Source: Chroococcidiopsidaceae cyanobacterium CP_BM_RX_35
Lineage (GTDB): Bacteria; Cyanobacteriota; Cyanobacteriia; Cyanobacteriales; Chroococcidiopsidaceae
Length of the DNA stretch: 12,499 nt
NCBI GenBank assembly: GCA_019242465.1
Contig: JAFAVL010000310.1
Span: forward strand, 1 to 12,499
Direction: 5' to 3'
Shown here in pieces: positions 1-6,152 of this stretch (position 1 is its first letter; each line of letters opens with the position of its first letter). Made by a program: the position numbers and the translations under genes. The notes below the pieces were generated by a model, which saw only the letters and a list, made by a program, of their open reading frames with translations, had not been told where the DNA came from and did not search any database.

Positions 1-9
1 CTCCTTTGG

Positions 10-1191
10 TTAGCGTATCCCTAATGCTTCCTCAATATCTTTCAAGATAATATCTGTTAAAATTTTTTTCGTATACCGACAATAAAGGGTTTCAGCAGTC
101 CGAAAAGACCCATTTTCGAAGTACTTATTAGCAGGAGCACCTCCACCACAGAGGGAAAAGTATTGACAGGTCTGTTGACACAAGCTTACACCAGATTGGA
201 TATCATCATTGATACGCTTAAATTTATCCGATTCAAAAACAGATGCAAAAGTATTCTGTAAGATGTTGCCCAAAATAAAGTCGCCATAAGTAGAACTTTT
301 CATGGGTAAAAGCTCTGGGGAGAAAGTCGAAAAATCACCATTATATGCAATGTTAATCATCGTAAAAGGAGTACATTGCCCTTTGAGAACATCTCTCTCT
401 CTCAAAATGAGTTCTCTTGTCTGTTCAAATTCTCTAACTTTTAATAAGTTGCCCGTCCCCTTTACCAATTCGTAAAACCGCGTCATAAAGAAACGGTATC
501 GTTCTTCCATTCCAGATTTGTTAAGGGAAGACGACTTGTGGACTCCTTCTAATTCTTCAATATTAAAACATACATATGGAATTTGATGGTTGAGAAAGAA
601 ATTGAAGATTTCATCCGGATAATCCAGTGAATTCTCAGTCAGAACAGCAATAATACTAAAAGCTATATCATTTTTTTGTAAGAGAGCTATTCCTCTCATG
701 GTGCTAGCATGAGTTCCTGCACCTTTTCTCGTTTTACGATGAGTGTCATGAATAAAGGCAGGACCGTCAAGGCTAACACCTATTTTGACCTTATTCTGCT
801 TTATGAAATCACACCATGCTTGATTGATAAGAGTTCCATTAGTTTGGATAGAATGAAGAATAGTGAAAGGGCTTGAATTTAGTTCATCATTTAGCTGATT
901 TACCTTATCAAAAGCAAGTTTATAAAATGAGATTGGCACAGTGAGAGGTTCGCCAGAATGCCAGACAATTGTAAATTCTCTATCAATTAAATTATTAGTT
1001 GAAAAAATATCTTTAAAAATAGGCTCTAGTAAATCAAGGGAGAACTGATGTTGTAATCGGCGGTCTGGTAAGTAGCAGTAATCGCAGTCTAAATTACAGA
1101 AACTTGTTGGTTGAATTACAACGAGTTTCAGTGGACCAGTTTCAAAATTTGACGAAGAGGAGTTTACTGGATTTTTGTGCCAACTTATCAT
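10..1191 (-). CDS. grrM: Radical SAM/SPASM cyclophane-forming peptide maturase (GrrM/OscB type)
   Basis: This is a radical SAM enzyme of about 393 residues with a C-terminal SPASM domain. It probably installs cyclophane cross-links on the two precursor peptides encoded just upstream. Using the ATG at 1191, the SAM-binding CxxxCxxC cluster is C32, C36 and C39 (TSFCNLDCDYCY), followed by a GEP motif at 80-82 and SLDGP near 140. The SPASM region carries C273, then C338, C342, C348 and C371, with CGGG after C348. A TTG at 1215 in the same frame would add 8 residues but has no ribosome site, so the ATG (MISWHKN) is preferred. The gene follows the second precursor by about 33 bases, consistent with one operon. 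The GrrM/OscB assignment rests on the small GrrA-like partners as much as on the enzyme; a related maturase of the FxsB or XyeB type is the main alternative. In GrrM/OscB families the reaction joins an aromatic ring to the beta carbon of an Asn two residues on. Confidence 0.85.
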   Translation of the reverse strand: MISWHKNPVNSSSSNFETGPLKLVVIQPTSFCNLDCDYCYLPDRRLQHQFSLDLLEPIFKDIFSTNNLIDREFTIVWHSGEPLTVPISFYKLAFDKVNQLNDELNSSPFTILHSIQTNGTLINQAWCDFIKQNKVKIGVSLDGPAFIHDTHRKTRKGAGTHASTMRGIALLQKNDIAFSIIAVLTENSLDYPDEIFNFFLNHQIPYVCFNIEELEGVHKSSSLNKSGMEERYRFFMTRFYELVKGTGNLLKVREFEQTRELILRERDVLKGQCTPFTMINIAYNGDFSTFSPELLPMKSSTYGDFILGNILQNTFASVFESDKFKRINDDIQSGVSLCQQTCQYFSLCGGGAPANKYFENGSFRTAETLYCRYTKKILTDIILKDIEEALGIR

Positions 1192-1224
1192 GACTTTTAC
1201 TAGTAAGATTTGCAAGAAATATTC

Positions 1225-1527
1225 TTAATAATTGTGCCAAGAATTTCTCCAATTGTTCCAGTTGTACCATTGAGTTAGAAAAATCTCGTCTTTTTTAGCC
1301 TTCAAGCAATTTTGTAATGATGCATTATTTAATTCACTATCATTTTGTTGCTGTTCAATTAATTCTAGTTTTTCTCTAACTTTGGATAGCCGCTCCTGTA
1401 GAGTTTGGCTTGAAATATCTTTAGTCTCAACCGCGAGTGTCTTAGTCGATTTATAGCTAAAAATAGCAGTTACGGCTGCCGCTATAAATGCTGTCAAAAT
1501 CTTTGAAAAATTGTACCTTGTGTTCAT
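1225..1527 (-). CDS. GrrA/OscA-like RiPP precursor with four C-terminal W-x-N motifs
   Basis: This encodes a 100-residue precursor peptide. The N-terminus is hydrophobic (about residues 8-24) and ends near K-T-L-A-V (29-33), resembling an export signal. A helical leader follows (about 41-61), QT-x3-RL-x2-VRE-x-L, rich in Glu and Gln and shared with the neighbouring precursor. The core is the extreme C-terminus, QWYNWNNWRNSWHNY (86-100). It reads as W-Y-N, W-N-N and W-R-N back to back, one Ser, then W-H-N and a final Tyr. W-x-N is the substrate pattern of three-residue cyclophane-forming radical SAM enzymes, so up to four Trp-Asn cross-links are predicted. The peptide contains no glycine, unlike the glycine-rich cores that gave the GrrA family its name. 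It starts at ATG 1527 behind AGAGGA (1538-1543), which overlaps the stop codon of the upstream precursor; the intergenic gap is 14 bases. Function of the mature product is unknown. Confidence 0.8.
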   Translation of the reverse strand: MNTRYNFSKILTAFIAAAVTAIFSYKSTKTLAVETKDISSQTLQERLSKVREKLELIEQQQNDSELNNASLQNCLKAKKDEIFLTQWYNWNNWRNSWHNY

Positions 1528-1541
1528 TTGGAAGGATTCCT

Positions 1542-1904
1542 CTAACTATTGCTGCAATAATTTTTTTTAGGAGGCTCTGGAGTTTTCGGAGGAGAAGGGT
1601 TAGGAGGCTCTGGAGTTTTCGGAGGAGAAGGGCAGGTGTCAGTATTACACCAGGGATTGTTGTTCCACGAAGCTTGTAGCGAACTTTCGTCCTTATTGTC
1701 ATTTATAGAATGTAAGGATGTAATATAATTAGAGTTTGAAGTTGCTTGTTGCTCTCGAATTCTTAAATGTTCCCTAACATTTGCTAGGCGACCAGCTATC
1801 GTTTGCTCTGACAAAGGGTTATTCTTAACTGCTAGTGCTTTGGACGAGCCAACACCGAAGATGGTTGCTATGAGTGCTACTATAACTGTGATGGGAGTAT
1901 TCAT
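1542..1904 (-). CDS. GrrA/OscA-like RiPP precursor with W-x-N core and proline-rich tail
   Basis: This encodes a 120-residue precursor, first of the two in transcription order. A hydrophobic N-terminus (about 5-19) ends near K-A-L-A-V (22-26), and the leader LSEQTIAGRLANVREHL with REQQ after it (about 31-53) matches the pattern in the downstream precursor. The candidate core WNNNPWCN (80-87) holds two W-x-N motifs, W80-N-N82 and W85-C-N87. After it comes a tail that is absent from the other precursor: an 11-residue unit, PSPPKTPEPP plus N or K, present twice (92-102 and 103-113), then a short KNYCSNS-type end. Cysteines lie at 86, 91 and 117. The tail repeat is exact at the DNA level, which points to a recent duplication. 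No clear ribosome site precedes ATG 1904. The leader similarity and the adjacent maturase support the precursor role; whether the tail is kept or removed cannot be told from sequence. Confidence 0.75.
   Translation of the reverse strand: MNTPITVIVALIATIFGVGSSKALAVKNNPLSEQTIAGRLANVREHLRIREQQATSNSNYITSLHSINDNKDESSLQASWNNNPWCNTDTCPSPPKTPEPPNPSPPKTPEPPKKNYCSNS
1567..1632. repeat. Perfect 33-bp tandem duplication inside a RiPP precursor
   Basis: Two identical 33-bp units lie head to tail at 1567-1599 and 1600-1632 (each begins TTAGGAGGCTCTGG on the plus strand). The unit is a multiple of three and encodes 11 residues of the proline-rich tail of the precursor at 1542-1904, so the reading frame is kept. 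There is no base difference between the copies, which suggests slippage or a recent duplication rather than an old repeat. Confidence 0.95.
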
Positions 1905-1932
1905 AGAGTTAAGCTTTAAGCCTATAGTAAGT

Positions 1933-1962
1933 ATTTTAAATTAAAGTTATCTAATCTGTAAA
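1933..1962 (-). promoter_or_regulatory. Candidate promoter of the precursor-maturase operon
   Basis: On the minus strand, TTTACA (1957-1962) and TAAAAT (1933-1938) each match the sigma-70 -35 and -10 consensus at five of six positions and are 18 bases apart. A start about seven bases downstream would give a short leader of about 20 bases before ATG 1904. The region is very AT-rich, so chance matches are likely. Confidence 0.35.
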
Positions 1963-2102
1963 CAAGGTAAATTGAAAACTTTCCAGAAAATCAAGATTTT
2001 TTAATGTTCTTTAACAAAAAACCGCAAAACAAGGCTGTACTTTTGCTTGATGTCAGCTTCACTCTCTTGAACTTACTACAAGTCTTATATCATCTGTTAT
2101 CT

Positions 2103-2136
2103 AGCTTTAGGGAAGTTGTTACGCTTCCCTTGAGCT
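2103..2136 (-). terminator. Stem-loop directly after the hydroxylase stop codon
   Basis: AGGGAAG (2109-2115) pairs with CTTCCCT (2124-2130) across an 8-base loop. After a T-T mismatch the stem extends with AGCTT (2103-2107) against GAGCT (2132-2136), including one G-T pair. It begins one base after the stop codon at 2138. In the direction of transcription no clear T tract follows, so it is not a textbook intrinsic terminator. It could be a weak terminator, a 3' end stabiliser or a processing site between hydroxylase and precursors. Confidence 0.4.
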
Positions 2137-2137
2137 A

Positions 2138-2938
2138 TTATGCTCCTAGAGCTTTGTCCCAATCTAACTGATGACTTAAACCATACTTAATAAAGTCCTC
2201 TGTTTTAGCTGTATCATTCTTACCAAAAATACCCAAGCTATAAGGGTTTTCTTGCAGCCGTTGTCTGACTAATTCCTGCTCAAACTGGCTCACTTCTTCT
2301 CTAGGCTGATCCGTTTTAAAAAAATCTACAACTAAAACAGTTCTTTCACGGTCAGTATAATTATGTGGACAATGAGGATAACTGTGATCTAAAACCATAA
2401 ATTCGCCTTCATGCCAGTAAAGCTTGTCACGGCATATTTTCATCGCTATATCACCTTCAGGCACAATCAATCCTAAATAACCGCGATTCATGTGTGGATT
2501 ATAATTCACATGCAGTTTGACATCCAATCCTGGAAGAAATGTCCCAAAATACACATTTCGGATGATATTATCATTGAGTGAATTTGTTTTTTCGATTACT
2601 TTAGTTAACGCTGGAAAATATCGTTTTCTTAATTCAAGTGCTTTTTCTAGAACATTCTGTAACTCATACTGAGGATATTGAATGTGATGTACCTGAACAT
2701 ATTGTTCAATAAACATTCCTTGAAATAACACCCCAAAAGCACTATATCTCGACTTGCCTTTAGTCTTAATCGTTTTACTTTGAGGACCCATGACATCAAA
2801 GGCAAACTGCATCTCTTCCTGAGAGGCGTTCTGCCTAAATGATGTAAATTCATCTCGAATAACTTGCCAGTCCTCTTGAAGGATGTTCAGAAAAGGAAAC
2901 TGTTCTGGGTCTAAATGATACTCGTTAAACCGTTCCAT
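2138..2938 (-). CDS. Aspartyl/asparaginyl beta-hydroxylase-family 2-oxoglutarate dioxygenase
   Basis: This encodes a 266-residue protein matching the Asp/Asn beta-hydroxylase fold (Pfam Asp_Arg_Hydrox), which hydroxylates Asp or Asn beta carbons, or acyl chains in LpxO relatives, using Fe(II) and 2-oxoglutarate. The diagnostic stretch is residues 135-206. H143 and H189 fit the two iron-binding histidines, RGYLGLIVP (152-160) fits the strand after the first, EGEFMVLDHSYPHCPHN (177-193) holds the second, and R199, ten residues after H189, fits the arginine that binds 2-oxoglutarate. There is no membrane segment, which argues against LpxO, and no TPR domain. ATG 2938 sits seven bases behind GAGGA (2946-2950). 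It is the first gene of a same-strand run leading into two RiPP precursors and a radical SAM maturase, so a peptide-tailoring role is possible but is inference only. It could instead be a stand-alone enzyme. Confidence 0.8.
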   Translation of the reverse strand: MERFNEYHLDPEQFPFLNILQEDWQVIRDEFTSFRQNASQEEMQFAFDVMGPQSKTIKTKGKSRYSAFGVLFQGMFIEQYVQVHHIQYPQYELQNVLEKALELRKRYFPALTKVIEKTNSLNDNIIRNVYFGTFLPGLDVKLHVNYNPHMNRGYLGLIVPEGDIAMKICRDKLYWHEGEFMVLDHSYPHCPHNYTDRERTVLVVDFFKTDQPREEVSQFEQELVRQRLQENPYSLGIFGKNDTAKTEDFIKYGLSHQLDWDKALGA

Positions 2939-2945
2939 CGCTTTT

Positions 2946-2950
2946 TCCTC
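2946..2950 (-). promoter_or_regulatory. Ribosome binding site of the hydroxylase gene
   Basis: GAGGA on the minus strand lies seven bases before ATG 2938 and supports that start codon. Confidence 0.6.
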
Positions 2951-2975
2951 AAAAACAAGACTAAACTCAACCCGC

Positions 2976-2981
2976 TATAAT
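2976..2981 (+). promoter_or_regulatory. Candidate -10 box for the amidohydrolase gene
   Basis: A perfect TATAAT sits in the divergent region between the hydroxylase and the amidohydrolase, about 70 bases before the start at 3051. The -35 position 17 bases upstream (AAACAA) is poor, so an activator or an alternative sigma factor would be needed if this box is used. Confidence 0.3.
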
Positions 2982-3040
2982 CTCATTCTAGAATTTTTAC
3001 GTTATGCAGCCCGAGAAAGAACTGGTCTTACTGAATTTAC

Positions 3041-3046
3041 AGGAGG
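3041..3046 (+). promoter_or_regulatory. Strong Shine-Dalgarno that fixes a GTG start
   Basis: AGGAGG is followed after four bases (CGAT) by the GTG at 3051. An ATG at 3049 is closer but in another frame and runs into a stop at 3064, so GTG 3051 is the start of the amidohydrolase. Confidence 0.7.
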
Positions 3047-3050
3047 CGAT

Positions 3051-4529
3051 GTGTCCGAAACTCTAGTTCTGGATAGACTGATCAAAAACGTCCGCGTGGT
3101 TCGTCCAAATCAACTCGGTGTCGAGCGCCTAGATTTGGGAATTAAGGATGGTAGATTCACCCAAATTTCCCCGGAAATCAACTTTGACCAAGCTCAAGAG
3201 GTATTCGACGCTCAGAACCTGCTAGGCTTTCCAGGGGTGGTTTATGCCCACATGCACATTGGCATCTATCAACCCCTCGACCAAGACGCGATCGCTGAAA
3301 GCAAAGCCGCCGCAATGGGAGGAGTAACGACCAGCCTGAACTACATCCGCACGGGTCAGTATTATCTGAATAAAGGTGGCTCTTATCAGGAGTTTTTCCC
3401 AGAGGTGCTTGCCTTATCAGAAGGTAACTTTTTTGTAGATTATGGCTATCATGTCGCACCGATTAGCTCTCAGCATATCGGCGAAATGCAATGGTTGTTT
3501 GAGCAGCATGGAGTCGCTTCATTCAAAATTTTTATGTTCTACGGGGGCTATGGTCTTCATGGTCTTTCCGATCATCAGAATCTATTTCTGATGATTAACA
3601 AAGAAGAGCGCTATGACTTTGCCCACTTTGAATTCGTTATGCGGGGCTTGTCTCAGCTGAGGCAACATTACCCCACCCTACAGGATACGATCAGCCTGAG
3701 TTTGCACTGTGAAGTCGCCGACATTCTGAATGCTTACACCAAAATTGTGCAGCAATCGACCCTCACTGGACTCAGTGCATATAGCGCCGCTCGTCCTCCC
3801 CATTCAGAGGGGTTAGCCATTTGTATTGCATCTTATCTCGCTCACGAAACGAACTGTGTCAACATTAATCTGCTCCATCTCAGTTCTCGCAAAGCCATAG
3901 AAGCGGCTCTAATGATGCAAACAGCATTTCCCCACATCAACTTCAGGCGAGAAGTCACAGTGGGTCATCTCCTGCTTGATGTAGAAACTCCCACAGGTAA
4001 ATGGGCAAAAGTTAATCCCCCAATTCGACCTCGATCGGATGTTGAGTATCTGTGGAATGCCGTGATGCAAAATCAGGTGGATTGGATTGTCAGCGATCAT
4101 GCCTGCTGTTCTGCGGAGAAAAAAACCAGCCTCCAGGAGCCGGACAATATTTGGCTGGCTAAGGCTGGCTTTGGGGGTACAGAATATCTACTCTCAGCGA
4201 TTGTCAGCGAAGGGAGCAAGCGGGGCATGTCCTACAACCACATGGCAAGGTTACTGTGTTGGAATCCCGCACAAAGATTTGGTCTTTTGCAAAAGGGCGA
4301 TATCGCGCTTGGGTATGATGCTGATCTGGTGTTGGTAGATCCGAATGAAACGTTTATTGTTCGTGCTGCTGAATCCGCATCTCAACAAGGGTATACCCCC
4401 TTTGAGGGAAAAGAGTTAACGGGACGGGTTAAGCATACATTCTTGCGCGGGAACTTGATTTACAATCGGGGGCAGGTATTGGGTTCACCCCAGGGACGTT
4501 ATTTGAAGCGAGCGCAGGGATTGAACTAA
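3051..4529 (+). CDS. Dihydropyrimidinase/dihydroorotase-like amidohydrolase
   Basis: This encodes a 492-residue cyclic amidohydrolase of the hydantoinase/dihydroorotase/allantoinase group, which opens cyclic amide rings with two metal ions. The full metal set is visible: H67 and H69 (AHMHIG), the lysine expected to be carboxylated K159 (SFKIFMF), H219 (SLHCE), H276 (LLHLSS) and D349 (VSDHA). KVNPPIRPRSDVEYLW (320-335) is typical of dihydropyrimidinases. Spacing from H67 to K159 matches D-hydantoinase as I recall it, but K159 to H219 is about 27 residues longer, which suggests an insertion. An alanine (A66) precedes H67. The protein starts at GTG 3051 and ends 7 bases from the convergent MerA-like gene. 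Automatic annotation would probably say dihydroorotase; the real substrate is unknown, and a ureide or hydantoin is as likely as dihydroorotate. Confidence 0.85.
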   Translation: MSETLVLDRLIKNVRVVRPNQLGVERLDLGIKDGRFTQISPEINFDQAQEVFDAQNLLGFPGVVYAHMHIGIYQPLDQDAIAESKAAAMGGVTTSLNYIRTGQYYLNKGGSYQEFFPEVLALSEGNFFVDYGYHVAPISSQHIGEMQWLFEQHGVASFKIFMFYGGYGLHGLSDHQNLFLMINKEERYDFAHFEFVMRGLSQLRQHYPTLQDTISLSLHCEVADILNAYTKIVQQSTLTGLSAYSAARPPHSEGLAICIASYLAHETNCVNINLLHLSSRKAIEAALMMQTAFPHINFRREVTVGHLLLDVETPTGKWAKVNPPIRPRSDVEYLWNAVMQNQVDWIVSDHACCSAEKKTSLQEPDNIWLAKAGFGGTEYLLSAIVSEGSKRGMSYNHMARLLCWNPAQRFGLLQKGDIALGYDADLVLVDPNETFIVRAAESASQQGYTPFEGKELTGRVKHTFLRGNLIYNRGQVLGSPQGRYLKRAQGLN

Positions 4530-4536
4530 TACAACG

Positions 4537-6081
4537 CTAACGCCTCCACGCCAACCAATAAGAGGCAAGTTTCTTGAAAGTTTGTAAACGTCTAATACTA
4601 GACTTATCTGCTGCTTTACGGATGGCTTCAGCCTGCGTAGGATAAGGGTGAATCGTCTTAGAGATAGCTCCAAGACCCAAATTGTTAGTCATTGCCAAAG
4701 TGATTTCGCCGATCATCTCTCCAGCATGACGAGCCACAATCGTCGCTCCTAGAATCTTGTCGGTTTCCTTTTTAACAAACATTTTGACAAATCCATCTGT
4801 CTCACCATCGATCATGGCTCGATCCACTTTTTCAAGTGAAATGCAGAAAGTATCGACCTCAATGCCTTGCTCCTGAGCCTCTTGAGGGTACATACCAACA
4901 TGCGCCACTTCTGGGTCAGTATAAGTACACCAGGGCATTGTCAGAGAACTAAGTTTTTTGCGTCCTATCCCAAACACTGAGAACAGCGCATTTTGAATCA
5001 CAATTCGGGCAGCAGCATCGGCAGCGTGAGTAAACTTCCACTTCATACAAACATCGCCAACAGCATAGATGCGAGGATTGGTTGTCTGTAGATAGTCATT
5101 AATAATTACTCCTTGCTTTTGGTTATACTTCACTCCTACTGTCTCTAGATTTAAGCCTTCGACATTTGGCGATCGCCCTGCCCCTACTAGAATTTCGTCC
5201 ACAGTTGCCGTATTTTCCTGACCATTAGCTTCGTAGTAGATAACTTTTTCCGCCCCTTCGCATTCAACACGTTTAATCTTGGTGAGAAGCAGTAGCTGGA
5301 TACCCTCACGCACAAAAGCTGCTTGCACAATCTCTGCAGCTGCTGCATCTTCGCGCTCAAGTAGGCGGGCACCTTTTTGGAATAACACCACTTTTGAACC
5401 TAGCCGCTGAAAGGTTTGAGCAAGTTCACAGCCAATGTAGCCCCCACCAATGACAGCGAGACGTTTCGGGCACTCTGTTAGGGAAAATACTGTTTCATTA
5501 GTCAGATAGCCTGCCTCCTCCAACCCCTCAATCAGCAGATGAGCCGGGCTTGAACCTGTGGCGATCGCTGCTCTTTTGAAGCGCAACGTTTTATCTGCCA
5601 CTTCTACAGTGTTAGAGCTGGAGAAACGAGCATCCCCAAAAAATATGTCCACACCAAACTCTTGTTGAAATCTCTTGGCAGAATCATGAGGGCTAATTTC
5701 TGCTCGTATTTGCCGTAGCCGCTCCATCACCGCAGGAAAATCAATTTTGACATCGCTAGGTGTGCCAATTCCAAATCGTCCAGCAGAGCGAATATCTGCA
5801 ACTGCGCGAGCCGAGCGAATCATTGCTTTGGAAGGCACACAACCTACGTTCGTGCAATCTCCACCCATCAAATGCTTTTCAACTAAAGCTACCTTGGCAC
5901 CCAACATGCCTGCCCCTGCTGCCGTCACTAAGCCAGCCGTACCTGCTCCAATCACCACAAGGTTATAACAGGTTACGGGTTCAGGGTTGACCCAATTTGC
6001 GGGATGAAGATTATCGACCAATGTCTGGTTATACCGATCCATTGGTGGAACGATGACTGGCTCAATGGCTGACTGCTTCAT
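4537..6081 (-). CDS. MerA-like FAD-dependent pyridine nucleotide-disulfide oxidoreductase
   Basis: This encodes a 514-residue flavoprotein of the lipoamide dehydrogenase/mercuric reductase family. An extension of about 38 residues precedes the FAD motif GAGTAG (45-50). The redox disulfide is C76-x4-C81 (GGDCTNVGCVPSK). The NAD(P)H motif is GGGYIG (212-217), the second FAD motif is AVGD (340-343), and a dimerisation domain follows (about 380-495). Near the C-terminus HPYPTQAE (478-485) has Y480 where lipoamide dehydrogenases have the catalytic His of HxHPTxxE. This excludes ordinary lipoamide dehydrogenase activity and fits MerA, which also has Tyr there. The N-terminal heavy-metal domain and the C-terminal Cys-Cys pair of classical MerA are absent, since the protein ends KLASYWLAWRR. 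Similar cyanobacterial proteins are usually called mercuric reductase, and Slr1849 of Synechocystis is the known example. No merR, merT or merP is nearby, so the substrate is uncertain. Start ATG 6081. Confidence 0.85.
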   Translation of the reverse strand: MKQSAIEPVIVPPMDRYNQTLVDNLHPANWVNPEPVTCYNLVVIGAGTAGLVTAAGAGMLGAKVALVEKHLMGGDCTNVGCVPSKAMIRSARAVADIRSAGRFGIGTPSDVKIDFPAVMERLRQIRAEISPHDSAKRFQQEFGVDIFFGDARFSSSNTVEVADKTLRFKRAAIATGSSPAHLLIEGLEEAGYLTNETVFSLTECPKRLAVIGGGYIGCELAQTFQRLGSKVVLFQKGARLLEREDAAAAEIVQAAFVREGIQLLLLTKIKRVECEGAEKVIYYEANGQENTATVDEILVGAGRSPNVEGLNLETVGVKYNQKQGVIINDYLQTTNPRIYAVGDVCMKWKFTHAADAAARIVIQNALFSVFGIGRKKLSSLTMPWCTYTDPEVAHVGMYPQEAQEQGIEVDTFCISLEKVDRAMIDGETDGFVKMFVKKETDKILGATIVARHAGEMIGEITLAMTNNLGLGAISKTIHPYPTQAEAIRKAADKSSIRRLQTFKKLASYWLAWRR

Positions 6082-6152
6082 AGATCCTGCTTCTTTTGGC
6101 TTCTCGTGTCAGTGAACAAAACAGCTTAGTGAAATTGTTAGAATAACGAAAA

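Larger units (their letters stand above)
1905..2137. other. 233-base AT-rich intergenic region upstream of the precursor genes
   Basis: This gap separates the hydroxylase stop codon from the first precursor start, both on the minus strand. I see no convincing coding sequence in it. It holds a strong imperfect hairpin immediately behind the hydroxylase stop (2103-2136) and a plausible sigma-70-like promoter close to the precursor start (1933-1962). The precursors may therefore be transcribed separately from the hydroxylase, with or without read-through. Confidence 0.6.

Noticed and set aside
1567..1632. Two 33-bp direct repeats as a possible CRISPR remnant
   Set aside because: The copies are adjacent with no spacer, in frame, and encode the proline-rich tail of a precursor peptide.
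1457..1702. Open frames across the tandem repeat, on the minus strand in another frame and on the plus strand (1488-1679)
   Set aside because: They overlap both precursors, lack ribosome sites and show only low-complexity repeats caused by the duplication; the precursor frames have leader and core motifs.
3004..3066. Short 20-codon plus-strand ORF starting at ATG 3004, before the amidohydrolase
   Set aside because: It has no ribosome site or recognisable motif, and the AGGAGG at 3041 serves the GTG at 3051. A leader peptide role cannot be supported.
5747..5990. Two plus-strand ORFs opposite the flavoprotein gene
   Set aside because: They are antisense shadows of the FAD-binding domain, with no start signals or family resemblance.
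4537..6081. Dihydrolipoamide dehydrogenase (lpdA)
   Set aside because: The catalytic His of the HxHPTxxE motif is Tyr480, and the sequence around it fits MerA-like proteins.
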